From Nemertoderma westbladi (Eukaryota; Xenacoelomorpha; Nemertodermatida; Nemertodermatidae), in assembly GCA_032718475.1 (NCBI GenBank), contig JAUCBJ010000998.1, positions 37,441-101,440 of the forward strand: a DNA stretch of 64,000 bases, given 5' to 3'. This document shows positions 1-11,400 of the stretch, piece after piece. Each line of letters starts with the position of its first letter. Within the stretch, counting starts at the first letter, position 1. Both the position numbers and the translations under genes were made by a program. Below the pieces are notes generated by a model. The model did not search any database, was not told where the DNA came from, and was given only the letters and a program-made list of their open reading frames with translations.

Positions 1-12
1 ATTTTCTGGGAG

Positions 13-1205
13 CGGTGTAAAAGCTTCTGTGGGATATAACTGGCCCTTTTGCTTTGCAATCCAGTTTCCCCCCAGGCGCTGGAATACTCTAAAAGGCTCT
101 CTAACTCGAATGATACAAGCGACCGGCTGATTGGCTGATTTGCTGTACGAGGGGCTCTTTGCTATGTTCTATCGGCCAACCAGAGCTATAGCAGCAGAGT
201 ATGCAACCAGGACAACCGAGCGGAGTGACTCATTTTGTGTGCTGGCCAAGGGATGCCAAAATCCTGATAGTTCGGCATTTAGACATTCGTGGAACCTGTG
301 GATTCTGGTGTTCTGCCAATGAGAGCTATTCCTCTCTGTGTAAAAGATACCTGCAACAGGGACAGTGTTGACAGTCTGTGTTGTTGTTCCTCCTACGCCA
401 GAACATCGGCTTTTGGAATGACTCGGTGTTTCAGACTTTTAGTAAAACATTAGTAGGCTTAGATTATAGAACGTATAACTGTTATCGACTCACAGTTCAG
501 CAATTATATCATATCTTAACCTACCGTCTTAATGCTATTTACTGTTGTGTTTATCGGTTGGTTGAATATTATTATTTGGAGAACATCGATAAAGAACCCA
601 AATTTCCCAATTTTCTTGATACACTACAGGTTAGAGAGACAGGCTATATATAACAATTGCGACTTATGTTATCGTGGTTTGTAGTGAACCTAATGCTATT
701 TGATAGGCACTACATTGGTCAATTGCTGTTCTCTTTATGTGTGATCAAATTCATTGACGGTCGGCAGATTAGTGTGCAGTATTGTGCGATACCGGTAGTG
801 TGCATGATTGTGACTTGATAACTAAGCATTTCCTAAAGAATGCGCCTTATACGTGAATCATAAGCCTTACAGTCTTACCGTTGCGTGTAGTATAAGTCAT
901 AGCTCTGTTTACTTAGGTAGAGCGCCACGTCCTAAAGGAACTGTTAATATTTCCCGAAAGTGAATAATATTTGTCAGAAATTACTTATTAGCGATCAATC
1001 GAATAATACAGTAGGCTTCACTGCAACAATAAAATCTAAGCTCCATCCGAATCCAGTCTCCCGGGAATATCCAGCGGGTGAATGGACGCGCACTAGGCTG
1101 GCTTCGGCTAATGTTGTGTTTATTGGTATTAAATATTTGTCATTTACTAAAAGTCTATTTATAAACCAAAAGACATATAAATTTTAGCAGGTTAAACTGC
1201 TAAAG
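13..1205. repeat. Dispersed repeat family R1, copy 1
   Basis: This segment matches 2780-3900 along its whole length and a third partial copy at 30850-31080. Shared landmarks include GTGTAAAAGCTT near the start, GATCAATCGAATAATACA about 200 bp before the end, and GCAGGTTAAACTGCTAAAGG at the end, followed by a poly(C) tract. No reading frame is conserved between copies, so I read it as non-coding. The length of about 1.2 kb and sharp ends would fit a solo LTR or a non-autonomous element, but I could not identify terminal inverted repeats or a TSD. Confidence 0.6.
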
Positions 1206-2160
1206 GTCTTCAAAAGCGCGTACACCCCCCCCCCCCCCCCCTCCCATAAATATGGCCCTGTCTATAATTAGAGGTTTACTTTGGCCCCTTTGCCCGGTAT
1301 ACCCACACCCGGATGCATTGCGAATAATTGTGTTTACAATGTAATAGAGAATTAAACATTAGTAAAACATTAAAGTTAAACATTAGCGAAATATACGCGA
1401 CATTAAAATAAATTTATAAAATTGGTTGGTTATATTATATGGTTATATTTTAATGTAAAATAACGTTAATATGTTAAAGGTCATACATACTTAATAAATG
1501 TAATAAAAAATATATAAATCTTCAGATTAATAATTTAGAATATAAATTTTTAAATATTTTTTAAATTTAAAAATAAATTGAGTCACTGAGTCTGCAACTT
1601 AATTCTCACTGTCTACTGGAGTTAATTACACACAAACAAATCAAGTTTAGGGAATGTTATAACAGCAGGAGACCATCAAACCCGTAGGCAGAGTATAACA
1701 GAAGCGAGTGGGCCATTAAACACAGACAGCTTGTTGTAATGCTACACAGTGCGCAGTGGGTGGTTACGCGAGTTTGAGTTGGGTTTGAGTAAACCAGACA
1801 GGTTTGAGTTAGTAAGAGAAAAGGTACCCAGTTTGAGAAACGGTATCTAGAATGAGATGGGGACTGCATTACATAATAATACCTATAATTAAAACAATTA
1901 ATTATTATAATTCTATGGTTAATAAAAACAGTATATCATTCGGGGGATGGAATTTATAGGTCATCTAATTAATTGTTTAAAGATTAGCAAACAATACGAT
2001 GTAATTGCATAGATAAAACCCATAAATAAAACTTTGATATAAAATTTAAAATCGGGATGCAAAAGATCACTTTCTGAGCTACGAAATGAAAATTGGATAC
2101 AACTTATCTGGATACAAGCGGTTAGTTTACCTTACAAAAAGAAAAATACGAATGTGCGAA
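1206..2160. other. AT-rich spacer with poly(C) tract
   Basis: A run of 17 C lies at 1225-1241. The rest is AT-rich with only short unsupported open frames. I see no gene, RNA or clear transposon end here. Confidence 0.5.
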
Positions 2161-2172
2161 GTTAATAACAGT

Positions 2173-2301
2173 CGGGGGGGAAGTGTCCGGGGGGGGGAGT
2201 GTCTGGGAGAAGTGTCCGGGGGGGAAGTGTCCTCTGGAGCGGGGGGGGGGGGGGGGAACTGTCCGGGTGGGGGGGGGGGAAGTGTCCGGGGGGGAAGTGT
2301 C
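2173..2301. repeat. G-rich degenerate minisatellite
   Basis: Degenerate repeats of the unit GGGGGAAGTGTCC alternate with pure G runs of up to 16. The open frames across it on both strands are low-complexity artefacts. Several closely spaced runs of four or more G make it a candidate G-quadruplex region on the plus strand. Confidence 0.75.
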
Positions 2302-2377
2302 GAACACCATCTTTCAGCAATTACCAGTGAGTGAGCATTGTCGTATACAAAAAAATCTACCTAAAAAATCCTCAAAC

Positions 2378-2780
2378 CCAAATTGACAGCCATAAAAAAA
2401 GTTCACGGGGGTAATTGTAATACAAAACAATGGTAATTTGAAATGTGCCCCCTGGGGAACGAAAAATATAAGTAGTGCCAATAAAATGATGAAAAATCAA
2501 CCTGTTTTTATGACCTTATGGGTTGTCTAGGTTGCTGATTCAGAGGGAGGGGTAGGGGGTGTGGGATAGGAGGTGTCTTGTGTTTAGGTGTGTTTAGGTC
2601 CGGCATAACCCCCCCCCCCCCCCCCCCCCACCCCCACAATTTTTTTTTTTACAAATCTTAATGAGATTGTATGAAATTTGAAACATGGATAGTTTCACCT
2701 CCCTCTTCCTTACTACAGTAAATGAGTCAGAAGTTTTACTTTCGATTTCATTCTTTAGCTACTAGCGTTTGAAAAATGTG
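2378..2780. repeat. Dispersed repeat family R2, copy 1 (with internal poly(C))
   Basis: It matches 44990-45510. Shared blocks are ACCCAAATTGACAGCCATAA, then TTTTATGACCTTATG with GTTGTCTAGG, a homopolymer block, and AATGAGATTG followed by ATGAAATTTGAAAC. The last block also recurs at 4018-4100. The homopolymer is C21 here (2609-2629), C13 at 4002-4014 and C21 at 45422-45442, so the poly(C) belongs to the family and is not a random tract. Confidence 0.6.
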
Positions 2781-3900
2781 TTTAAAAGTGTAAAAGCTTT
2801 TGCGGACATAACAAGTCATTTTTACGCAATGCGCAGAATACTCTAAAATAGCCCTAAATTTATCCAACTACGCGACGGGAAGGAATTAGAACCAAGATGA
2901 CGAAATCTGTCAGCTGATTCTTTGTGGACGTGGAAGTTCTTTGTTCTGTCTTATTCAGCCAATCAGAGCAATTTTCACTTTACGGTTAATAGAAACCTAT
3001 GGAAACTCGCGCAATGCATTATGGTCTTTGTTTACTATTTTCCTGAGAATCAGAACCAACTCAGGATTTTGTGCTTCTGAACGAAAGTTTCAGACTTTGG
3101 CCTAGGAACATCAGATGGCCTTGGTTATAAGAACGTAAATCTATTAACTCGGCATTTCTCATTTTTCACATTTCATAACTGCATAAGTAACACATACTGA
3201 CTGTTCACCGCACTATTTTACTTCTGTTTATGGTATTAATTGTTGTTATATTAATGGATATTGATGTTATATTTGGAGAATATCGATAAATAATTATAAA
3301 CCCCTCAATCTTATTGATTACTGAGGTAAGAGGAATAGAGTCTACCGGTAGCAACTGCGACTTAAATTATAGTGGTTTTGTGTGAATCAAAGGCTATTTC
3401 ATAATCCCTACTTGTGTCAGTTGCAATCCTCCTTATATATGATCAAATTCAGTGACGAATGCAGATTAGTGCGAACTAGTGTAAAGTCGTGTGAAGTCGT
3501 GTGAAGTAGTGTGAAGGTTAATAAAGCATCTCCTAAAGAATGCGCTTTTTACGAAACTCTGTGGCCATCTAGTTGTGATTAGTATAAGTCATAACTCTGT
3601 TTTATACTTAAAGCGTTACGTCCTAAAGGAACTGTTAATATTTCCCCGAAAGTAAATATAGTTGTCAGAGATTATATAGTAGCGATCAATCGAATAATAC
3701 AGTAGGTCTACACTGCAATAACTCCCAAGGAATCCGAATCCAGTCTCCCACACCGTGGGTCCTACGCCGCGCACGGACTGGCTTCGGCTGATGTAACTTC
3801 AGTACACTAGGTAATTGATATAGGCTAAAGTCGATTTATAAACAAGAGGACAACTAAAATTGGCAGGTTAAACTGCTAAAGGTCTAAAAGCGCGAACAAA
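2780..3900. repeat. Dispersed repeat family R1, copy 2
   Basis: Second full-length copy of the family at 13-1205, ending in the same GCAGGTTAAACTGCTAAAGG sequence. It shares CCTAAAGGAACTGTTAATAT and the GATCAATCGAATAATACA block with copies 1 and 3. No conserved coding frame is visible. Confidence 0.6.
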
Positions 3901-4915
3901 AAGATATAAATAAGCGCTATACAACTGTAGGAAGGACAACTCTATGTTTCTTCTACTCTACACCATGTCCTGGAATATAGTGTCGTTATTCAGGTACATG
4001 ACCCCCCCCCCCCCAAATTTTTCTACAAATCTTAATGAGATTGCATGAAATTTGAAACAGATATAGTTTCACCACCCTCCTCCTCCGTGGGTGAGCCAGA
4101 ATTTTTATTTTTGACTTCAGTCTTTATCTACAAATTATCAAAATATTCCGTTTGAAAAATGTATCTCCGGCGATATTTCAGAGGTCACAGTGCAATCATT
4201 CTTCAACATTGTTGTGATTTGATGGTACCAATAGAAAGCTGCCCTTACAAGGATTCCAAATATGTAAAAACATTTGAATTTGGTAGGGAAATAGCTGAGA
4301 TATGGGCATTCGAATGTTGCATGTTTTTGCTTCCCATGCAGGCCATTTATTCTATTTAATAAATACACAATGTTCTAGAACATTTTGTTTATTCCATACG
4401 TAGCCGGGCAACAATGCAATACTTCTTTAACTATACTATTACGTAGCTATTCATAAATAAACAAAATGTTCTAGAATATGGTAGGCCCCCTAGTGCTTTT
4501 GCTTTCCATGCCACTGCTACTATATCCACGTTATACCATCGAGTGGTCCAACCGCTTTTTAGAAATGCTTGAGATGTTGCTGCTAATATTTGTATAATTA
4601 TTGAGTGGGATTTCTTATGTCCATTTGTCCGATTGAAAGGAACGTTATTGATGGAGATGAAGGTATCAGCTGAACATTAATATTTAGGAACATAGGTTCT
4701 TAAGATTTAGTAAACATTCCCTCAATTGGTAACAATATCGTTTATTGTTATGGTTAGAAAAGTCCCCCACTGCAACCTGTTCCTTTCCCTCCTTAGGTAA
4801 CAATATATTTTATTGTTTTTATTGTATCTAGGGTGCAACTACCACCCCCCCCCCCCCCCACCCCCGACCATTGGAACTGGAACTACTGTATAAAAGTTAA
4901 TTCTCACCACCCCGA
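3901..4915. other. Repeat-rich spacer
   Basis: It contains an R2-like poly(C) block (4002-4100), a second poly(C) run at 4845-4859, and two palindromic GTTCTAGAA sites (4371-4382 and about 4465-4474). I see no supported gene. Confidence 0.45.
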
Positions 4916-4919
4916 ATCG

Positions 4920-5345
4920 TGTTCTTTTAGGTATTGGGTGTTGAGTGTCGGTCTGTCTCTTTTAATATAGAATTTCTCCGCTAATTTACGTTCTGTCCAG
5001 TCCAGTCTTTACATATGCGTTTAATTTGTACTGTAAATGGGTTGGTGTGATTAGTATTCCCCGGGTGTATATCTAAGTAGTGCTCCCCTATAGCTTCCTT
5101 TCTATTCCCTTGCCTCACGGAGTTCTTATGTCTGTTTATCCTTTCGCGGAGGGGCCCTACCGTTTCTCCAATATATTTATCTACGTGTTGGGTGCAAACC
5201 GTGCACCTAATCTCATAGACAGCGTTCCTCACTGTACACTTTGTTACACCGTTGTTACACGTGTAACAGATAGTTCCGGCAGTAGACGGACACCTCTCGG
5301 GTTGAAGGCTGGATCTGATTAGAAGCTGGCGGAGTTTAGTGCCAG
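4920..5345 (-). pseudogene. Penelope-like element, C-terminal GIY-YIG endonuclease part
   Basis: The minus-strand translation has the cysteine-rich and GIY-YIG layout of Penelope-like retroelements: CYTCNNGVTKC, then VYEIRCTVC, then YIGETVGPLRERINRH, with EHYLD and the LNTQYL-type tail following. In this family the GIY-YIG nuclease nicks target DNA for retrotransposition. This is the 3' part of an element whose upstream parts lie at 6778-7083 and 23156-23411, displaced by a hAT foldback and by the Polinton. The minus frame stays open across the hAT junction if that element and one TSD copy are ignored, so the hAT insertion is younger than the open frame. The element is dead: no complete frame remains. 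Confidence 0.8.
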
Positions 5346-5353
5346 GTGTACAA
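5346..5353. repeat. Target-site duplication of the hAT foldback (left)
   Basis: GTGTACAA, identical to 6770-6777. An 8-bp duplication is characteristic of hAT insertions. Confidence 0.85.
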
Positions 5354-6769
5354 TAGGGCGGTGCGTTTTTTACTTTTTTTCGATTTCATTGTTCTACCGG
5401 TGCACAAAAGTTGCCAAATGGTAAAAAAATAAGGCAAAAAAAATTTCTTTGAATTTCGTCTATATCTTCACGGATCCCAAGAGGGTTGAAATTTTGAGCC
5501 ATCGCGGTGCACCATAATGAAATTTATAACAATATAACACATTGATGAAAGATCAATGACTCAAAAAAGAACTTCCTGCATGCATCAAATGTCATCAAAT
5601 GGGTCCAAACTTAGTTAGATACCAAAATTTTAATTTTTGGATCAAGGGAACTAGTGCCACAAGCACGTGGCCAGAATCTACCATTTGGCGCAAGTGATGA
5701 TTATTCTCAATTTTCGCGATGGCCAACTTTGAGTTCTCCTACTGCATTCATATTATGCTCATTAGAACTGCAATGGCCGATTTAGTGGGGGTAGACACCT
5801 TCAAAACAAACGTAGAGCGAATAGTTCTTGAGATATCGCAGAAAATGAGAAAATGTGAAGTCCGGCACAAGTCTACATTACCGCCTTGATGTGATATGGA
5901 CAAATACACTAAAAATGATATTTTGAATTATCTAAAGGAATCACGAATAGACACATTACAGAAATGATCGATATAGTGGGTGAAGGCATCTTCAAAATAA
6001 GAATAGAGTCATTAGTTCTTGAGTTAATTTACAAAATGTCAAGATGTCCACTGTCAATTAATACTTGATATTGAGTTGACCAATTCCACACATTTTGTAC
6101 AAAAACTATAGTGAATTAATCACTACTCTTTAATTTTGAAGTTGTCTGTATACACTAAATCAATTTGTTGCAGTGATGTGTATATTTTTGATGCCTTAAG
6201 ATAATTAGAAGTAACATTTTTGTGTATTTGTCTATAAATCATCAAGGCGGTAATGTTGACTTGTGCCGTACTTTACATTTTCTGCAATATCTCAAGATCT
6301 ATTCGCTCTATGCTTGTTTTGATGGTGTCTACCCCCACTAAATCGGTCATTGCGGTTCTAATGAGCATAATATTAATGCCGTAGGAGAACTAAAAGTTGT
6401 CCATCACCGAAATTGAGAATAATCATCACTTGCGCCAAAGAGTAAGTTCTGGTCATGTGTCTGTGGCACTACTTCCCTTGATCCAAAAATTAAAATTTTG
6501 GTATCTAACTAAGTTTGGACACATTTGATGACATTTGATGCATGCAGGAAGTTCTTTCTTGGGTCATTGATCTTTCATTAATGTGTTATATTGTTATAAA
6601 TTTCATTATGGTGCATCGCGATGGCACAAAATTTCAACCCTCTTGGGATCCGTGAAGATATAGACGAAATTGAAAGAAATTTTTTTTGCCTTATTTTTTT
6701 ACAATTTGGCAACTTTTGTGCACCGGTAGAACAATGAAATCGAAAAAAAGTAAAAAACGCACCGCCCTA
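5354..6769. mobile_element. hAT-type non-autonomous foldback element (1,416 bp)
   Basis: Long inverted arms of roughly 650 bp each begin TAGGGCGGTGCG and end CGCACCGCCCTA, and the element is flanked by the 8-bp direct repeat GTGTACAA. TAGGG-type ends with 8-bp TSDs are the hAT signature. The arms differ at scattered sites, so the copy is not brand new. No transposase frame is visible, so it would need a transposase from elsewhere. It interrupts the minus-strand Penelope-like frame between the reverse-transcriptase thumb region and the GIY-YIG domain. Confidence 0.85.
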
Positions 6770-6777
6770 GTGTACAA
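6770..6777. repeat. Target-site duplication of the hAT foldback (right)
   Basis: GTGTACAA, identical to 5346-5353. Confidence 0.85.
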
Positions 6778-7083
6778 GCCAACCTTGCCGAGCTTCCTAT
6801 TGGGGAGTTCCTAATGGCGCGTTCCACACCCCGTTTCAATCCTTCGTTATAAAATGGTAAAACTAATGGAACTTTATTATCCAGGGTTCTAGAAGTGGTA
6901 TTCCGGTTATTATGTACTCTACCCATTTCTTCATTACGTATAAGTGCTATAATTATATGTGGGGGGTAGTCGTTACTGAGCATATTGTATATTTTATCCA
7001 AACTGCGCCCTTTGACTTCTACTGTAGAGCTATTTACTGTATAGCTCGTTTAACTGCGGAACGTGCGGTGGCTGTAATAATGG
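6778..7083 (-). pseudogene. Penelope-like element, middle part (after the RT palm)
   Basis: The minus strand encodes LPFYNEGLKRGVERAIRNS followed by a segment that joins in frame to the GIY-YIG part at 5345. The L-P-[YF]-x-x-G...I/V-R pattern just before the cysteine-rich linker is typical of Penelope-like proteins. The fragment is cut at its upstream side by the Polinton at 7090 and at its downstream side by the hAT foldback. Confidence 0.7.
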
Positions 7084-7089
7084 TACGTG
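7084..7089. repeat. Polinton target-site duplication (left)
   Basis: TACGTG, repeated exactly at 23150-23155. Six-base duplications are the rule for Polinton/Maverick integration. Confidence 0.95.
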
Positions 7090-7219
7090 AGTAGTAATGG
7101 TTTGCCCATTTCGGCGACAGTTAGACCAACTTCGCACCTTGGGTGTTAAGTAGGTCATTAATTAATTAAACAATTAATTAATTGGTCGATTAAACAATTA
7201 ATTAATTGTTTAATCAATC

Positions 7220-7268
7220 GATTTGTATCAAATAATGTTGCCAAAGGCAATTTAATTTGATACAAATC
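7220..7268. repeat. Stem-loop inside the Polinton TIR
   Basis: GATTTGTATCAAAT pairs with ATTTGATACAAATC, with an inner TTGCC-AAA-GGCAA hairpin between them. The same structure occurs in the right TIR near 22970-23020. It could be a recognition site for the integrase or replication machinery; that is inference. Confidence 0.6.
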
Positions 7269-8050
7269 AATCAGATAGGGATGCGCAATGAATAAATTGT
7301 ACTACAGCAAATGAAATATACAATACAATAGGAACCGTACAATACAATATACAGTACATTTGTATTATTTTTGTCATACAGTAGGTAAAGGTAGAATTAA
7401 ATATAAAGAAGCGAACGGGGCCCAAAACATAAATTACCCTCACACGAAAATAAAGTGGGCCAGCTTGGTCCTAGCTCAACCCCTCAATAATCTGCGGTCG
7501 TTGAGCTCTTATTAGCCATAGCAAGATTAATCCCCTTGAATCCTATACTGTACGTCAACGCGTGAATGGGGCCTGCCACAGAGTTTAAATTATTCAAACC
7601 TATAGCTTCGTTATTACATCAATTCGTCCGAGAAATTATAATAAACATCTGCTCTTGCAATAGATTGCATTCTTTCGCATTGTGTTGCGAAGCACTCCAC
7701 GCGCATATTAGCTCAACAACAAAGCCAGTGCCCAAACGCCATGTGTCAAATTAATTCCCAACCATATCTACAGTAGATACTGCTGTTTTTTGTTTGAAGT
7801 AATTTCAGATGCTCTAGTATAACATTAATTAACATACCCACAGCCCACAGCAGCAGCTCATTCATTACATGCACTTTTCTCCAGCGTACCCCCCGCTTCT
7901 CAATTCACCCCATTTCCCATCCTAACTAATGTTTTACTTTTAATTAACCCAATGAAATGTGTTTATTATTCCCTCAATCCAATAGCGCGTCACTCTCTCT
8001 CTCTCTCTTTTTTATTTCTATTGGTTCCCACAAGCTTCACTTTTATTTTC

Positions 8051-8074
8051 ATTGGTTACCCTTTCCCTTATAAA
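8051..8074 (+). promoter_or_regulatory. Candidate TIR promoter for the polymerase gene
   Basis: TATAAA at 8069-8074 is preceded by an inverted CCAAT box (ATTGG at 8051-8055) with another ATTGG about 30 bp upstream. The inward orientation would start transcription near 8100, giving a leader that contains the intron at 8325-8449. The mirror copy is at 22171-22194. Confidence 0.5.
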
Positions 8075-8324
8075 CCCCCATCCAACGCTTTAAACTTTAC
8101 TTACAAAAATATTATTGACAATTTTACTTTTTATTTAAAGTTATAATACATTTATTGTTATTCATAATATTATATTTTCTTCAAGATTTTTATACGTAAT
8201 ACATTTATTATTATAAATAATATATTGTTGCAAACATTTATAACATCAATGTGATTTGATATTCCTTCTTATTATTCCCAATCGAGCAATTTTCTTTTTT
8301 CCAATACCACAAATCAATCTGCAG

Positions 8325-8449
8325 GTAAGAACAATAAATTTGTATTTTTATGAATTCGTTTAGTTTTAACATTATTGCCTCAAAATAAATATCAACCCCG
8401 CGAAACCTTCCCAAACTTATTATTATTATTTAGTTTTTTTATTTTATAG
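8325..8449 (+). other. Predicted 5' leader intron of the Polinton polymerase gene
   Basis: CAG|GTAAGA at 8322-8330 is a near-consensus donor and TTTTATTTTATAG ending at 8449 is a pyrimidine-rich acceptor. The next ATG follows five bases later at 8455. The intron is 125 bp. Confidence 0.6.
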
Positions 8450-8454
8450 CAAAC

Positions 8455-11400
8455 ATGCCTATGTCATCAAAATTCGTTGACTGTCCTGTCTGCAATAAGA
8501 ACATAGTCTCAACAAACATCTCGGAACTCATTTTAAACAATATTCATGCGATTGTTGTGGCACCTGGTCCTCCGATAAGAAAACCATGGTTAGCCATCTA
8601 GCGCTATGTATGCAAGGTGGGACTGGGTTTAGATTTATCAACGAAGAAAACACTTGCAAGTGTGGTGAATCATTCACTTTATCAGCCTTTAAAGAACACG
8701 ATTGCTATACGCGACTCTTCTCTCGGAAACGCAAACAATCTCAAACGCCCTTGTCACCACCACCACCACCTCCACCACCAAACATTCAATCTCCAAGGGT
8801 TGGCCCTTCTACTTCAAGACAACAGACTGGAGGTTCGACCAACAACCCATTTTTACCATCCGTGAATAGCTCATCCCACAACTGCTTATTTACATATACA
8901 AACACGTTACTTACACCACAATTAGATGTAGAGTTAACACTTAGAGAAAATGAAAGTAATATTTGGGAAAGAGTGAGTCAACATTTTAATAATGAATTTA
9001 ATTTTATAAAAGTTTGGTTAACTATTTCTATCTTAATGGAAAGGGAGACATCTGAGGGTACTCAATTAGAAACCTTTAGTTTCAAATCAAACGCTTCAAA
9101 TAATCAAATAACTTCTAATTCAGATTTTGAAAACTGGTTTTCGCAAACTATCGAACGAATAGATGAATTAATAGCAGTCTTTGTTTGCATGGGCAGTGGT
9201 TGGAATATTGTTTCAATCAAAGAAATCAATTTACAAATTTCTACCTTCAACCGCAACCCCTATTTAAAAGGACACGGTGGTGGTGGTTATATTCCTAAAA
9301 TTTTAGCAAAGAAGCGGTGCATTATTAACTTAGATTGTCCCATCGGGGAATGTTTTAAGTACGCAGTAGTCGCTGCCGCTTGTTATAAAAAAAATTGAAA
9401 GAAAGAAACAAAACATTAGTCGATTGTCAACATATACTCCATACATGTCCATGTTTGATTTCAGTACGGTGAGTTTCCCAGTAGATAGAGTAGTAGGCAT
9501 CCCACGTTTTTTAGAAAGCAACCCTTTGTACTGCATTAATTTATTATTTTGGAGTACTGATAACATATTGAGCATTCTATCACAACCAGATTCAGAACAT
9601 TGCTTCCAAAAAACTGTTTTAAATTTAATGTTTATAGAAGGTAATCAAAACAATCCAGGACATTACTGCGCAATTGTCAACTTAAATAGACTTATTAATA
9701 AAACAGGACAAAAGAACAAATCAATTTGTGAGCGGTGTCTGAGAGCTTTTTATACTATTAACTCATTGCAATCTCATCGGGAACTATGTTACACGAGCAA
9801 ACGACAATTGGAACAAATGCCTACACCTGACAAATTAAAAATTAAATTTAATCGATTAGATAAAACATTATCCCCTCCCTTTTGCATATATGCCGATATT
9901 GAAAGCGTTTTAGAACCTACATCAAACCCTAAATTAGTTCAAAAGCACATTGCTAGCGCCGCCGCATTTTATACAGTACCCAATCGCGAGCTAATAAATC
10001 CCCCACAAACATCATTACAAATGTTTAGAGACACTGGAACAAACCATGTTATAGACGATTTTCTCACTGCTCTCGAATCACACTGTAGGGAATTATACGA
10101 GTGGACTATTTCTGGTACAAACACCAATGTTCCTAAACATTTGACTCGAGCACAGCAACAAAATTTTGATAATGCTACAAACTGTTACACTTGTAACTGT
10201 TCTCTAACCCCTGATTCACATGGACTGAATCTAGCAGAAAATCTCAATACTAAAGTTTGTGACCACAACCATCTAACGGGAGCCTATCGTGGGGCAGCAT
10301 GTGTTAGTTGTAACCGCAAACTTTCTCTTAAACGCAATAAATTTTATGTAGTGCTACACAACCTGAGGCATTACGATTCCCATTTAATCTTAAAAGAAGG
10401 TCTGAAAAACAGTTCATGAACTCATTGGAAGATAAATGTAATTCCAAAAAACACTGAGACTTATATCAATATAGAAATATCATTTCCCATAGACAAAACC
10501 ATGCAGACAGCAAATGCAAAAGAAAGTATTGTCATCAATCTTCTAGACTCTCTACAGTTCATGACAGCTAGTCTAGATAAGCTCAGTAGTTATCTTACTG
10601 CAAACAATTCTGATCTAACAAAAGCTATCCCACACACTTTGAAACAAATGAAAAATCTTTATCCCAATATTAGCAATTCCACTATTAAAAACAAAGGTAT
10701 ATTTCCTTATAGCTATATACAATCCATAACAAACTTATACGAAACTCAATTACCACCAATCGAGAGTTTCTATAATGATTTACAGCTTGAAGACTGTAGC
10801 GAGCATAACTATCAGCGTGCCCAAACTAGTTGGGTTGAGCTTCAATGTCAAAACATATTTGATTATATGATGGGATACTTGGCTCTAGATGTTACACTTC
10901 TCGCGGATACTTTCCAACAGTTTAGGGAACTATGTTTCTCCAATTATGGGTTAGATCCTCTGCATTATTATACTTCACCGGGGTTAACGTACGATTGAAA
11001 TTACGCATTGAAATTTACCAACAGTGAAATTGAACTACTATCTGATGGAACTATTTACGCAGATTTTGAAAATAATATTCGCGGAGGGCTTGTATTTCTG
11101 AATACACACTTAGAGGAAACTAATATACCTGGCAAACCAGAATACAACCCATGTAAACCAGAAAAATACCTAATTCCTCTCGATGCGAATAACCTGTATG
11201 GTTCTGCTCTCTCTCAGAAGCTCCCCTGCAGTAATATGAAAATCGTCGATACACCAATAGATCTGGCTACAGTTGATGCCACTGGGTCAGTAGGATATTA
11301 CTGCATCGTTGACCTCGAATACCCCCGAGAGATCCACGACAAAACTGCCGACCTACCACTAGGAGCGGAAAAAATGTCCATTCCCAAGAGCTTCCGCAGT

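Larger units (their letters stand above)
7090..8187. repeat. Polinton left terminal inverted repeat
   Basis: 1,098 bp, matching the reverse complement of 22058-23149 with a few substitutions and small length changes, for example in the CT dinucleotide run near 7995. The outer 100 bp are rich in TTAATTAATT palindromes. The inner edge falls at TCTTCAAGAT; on the right the same sequence abuts the start codon of the 570-aa gene. Confidence 0.95.

Noticed and set aside
5356-6767. Mariner-type interpretation of the foldback with TA duplication
   Set aside because: The TA is part of the TIR (TAGGG...CCCTA) and an 8-bp duplication GTGTACAA lies outside it, fitting hAT better.
7952-8146. 64-aa frame in each Polinton TIR (MKCVYYSLNPIA...)
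   Set aside because: It overlaps the TATA/CCAAT promoter and is duplicated only because the TIR is; it differs by an in-frame indel between TIRs and has no conserved domain.
10417-10998. Stop-codon reassignment or selenocysteine at the two TGA codons of PolB
   Set aside because: Two independent frameshifts in the same gene point to decay, and other genes here use TGA normally as a rare internal absence.
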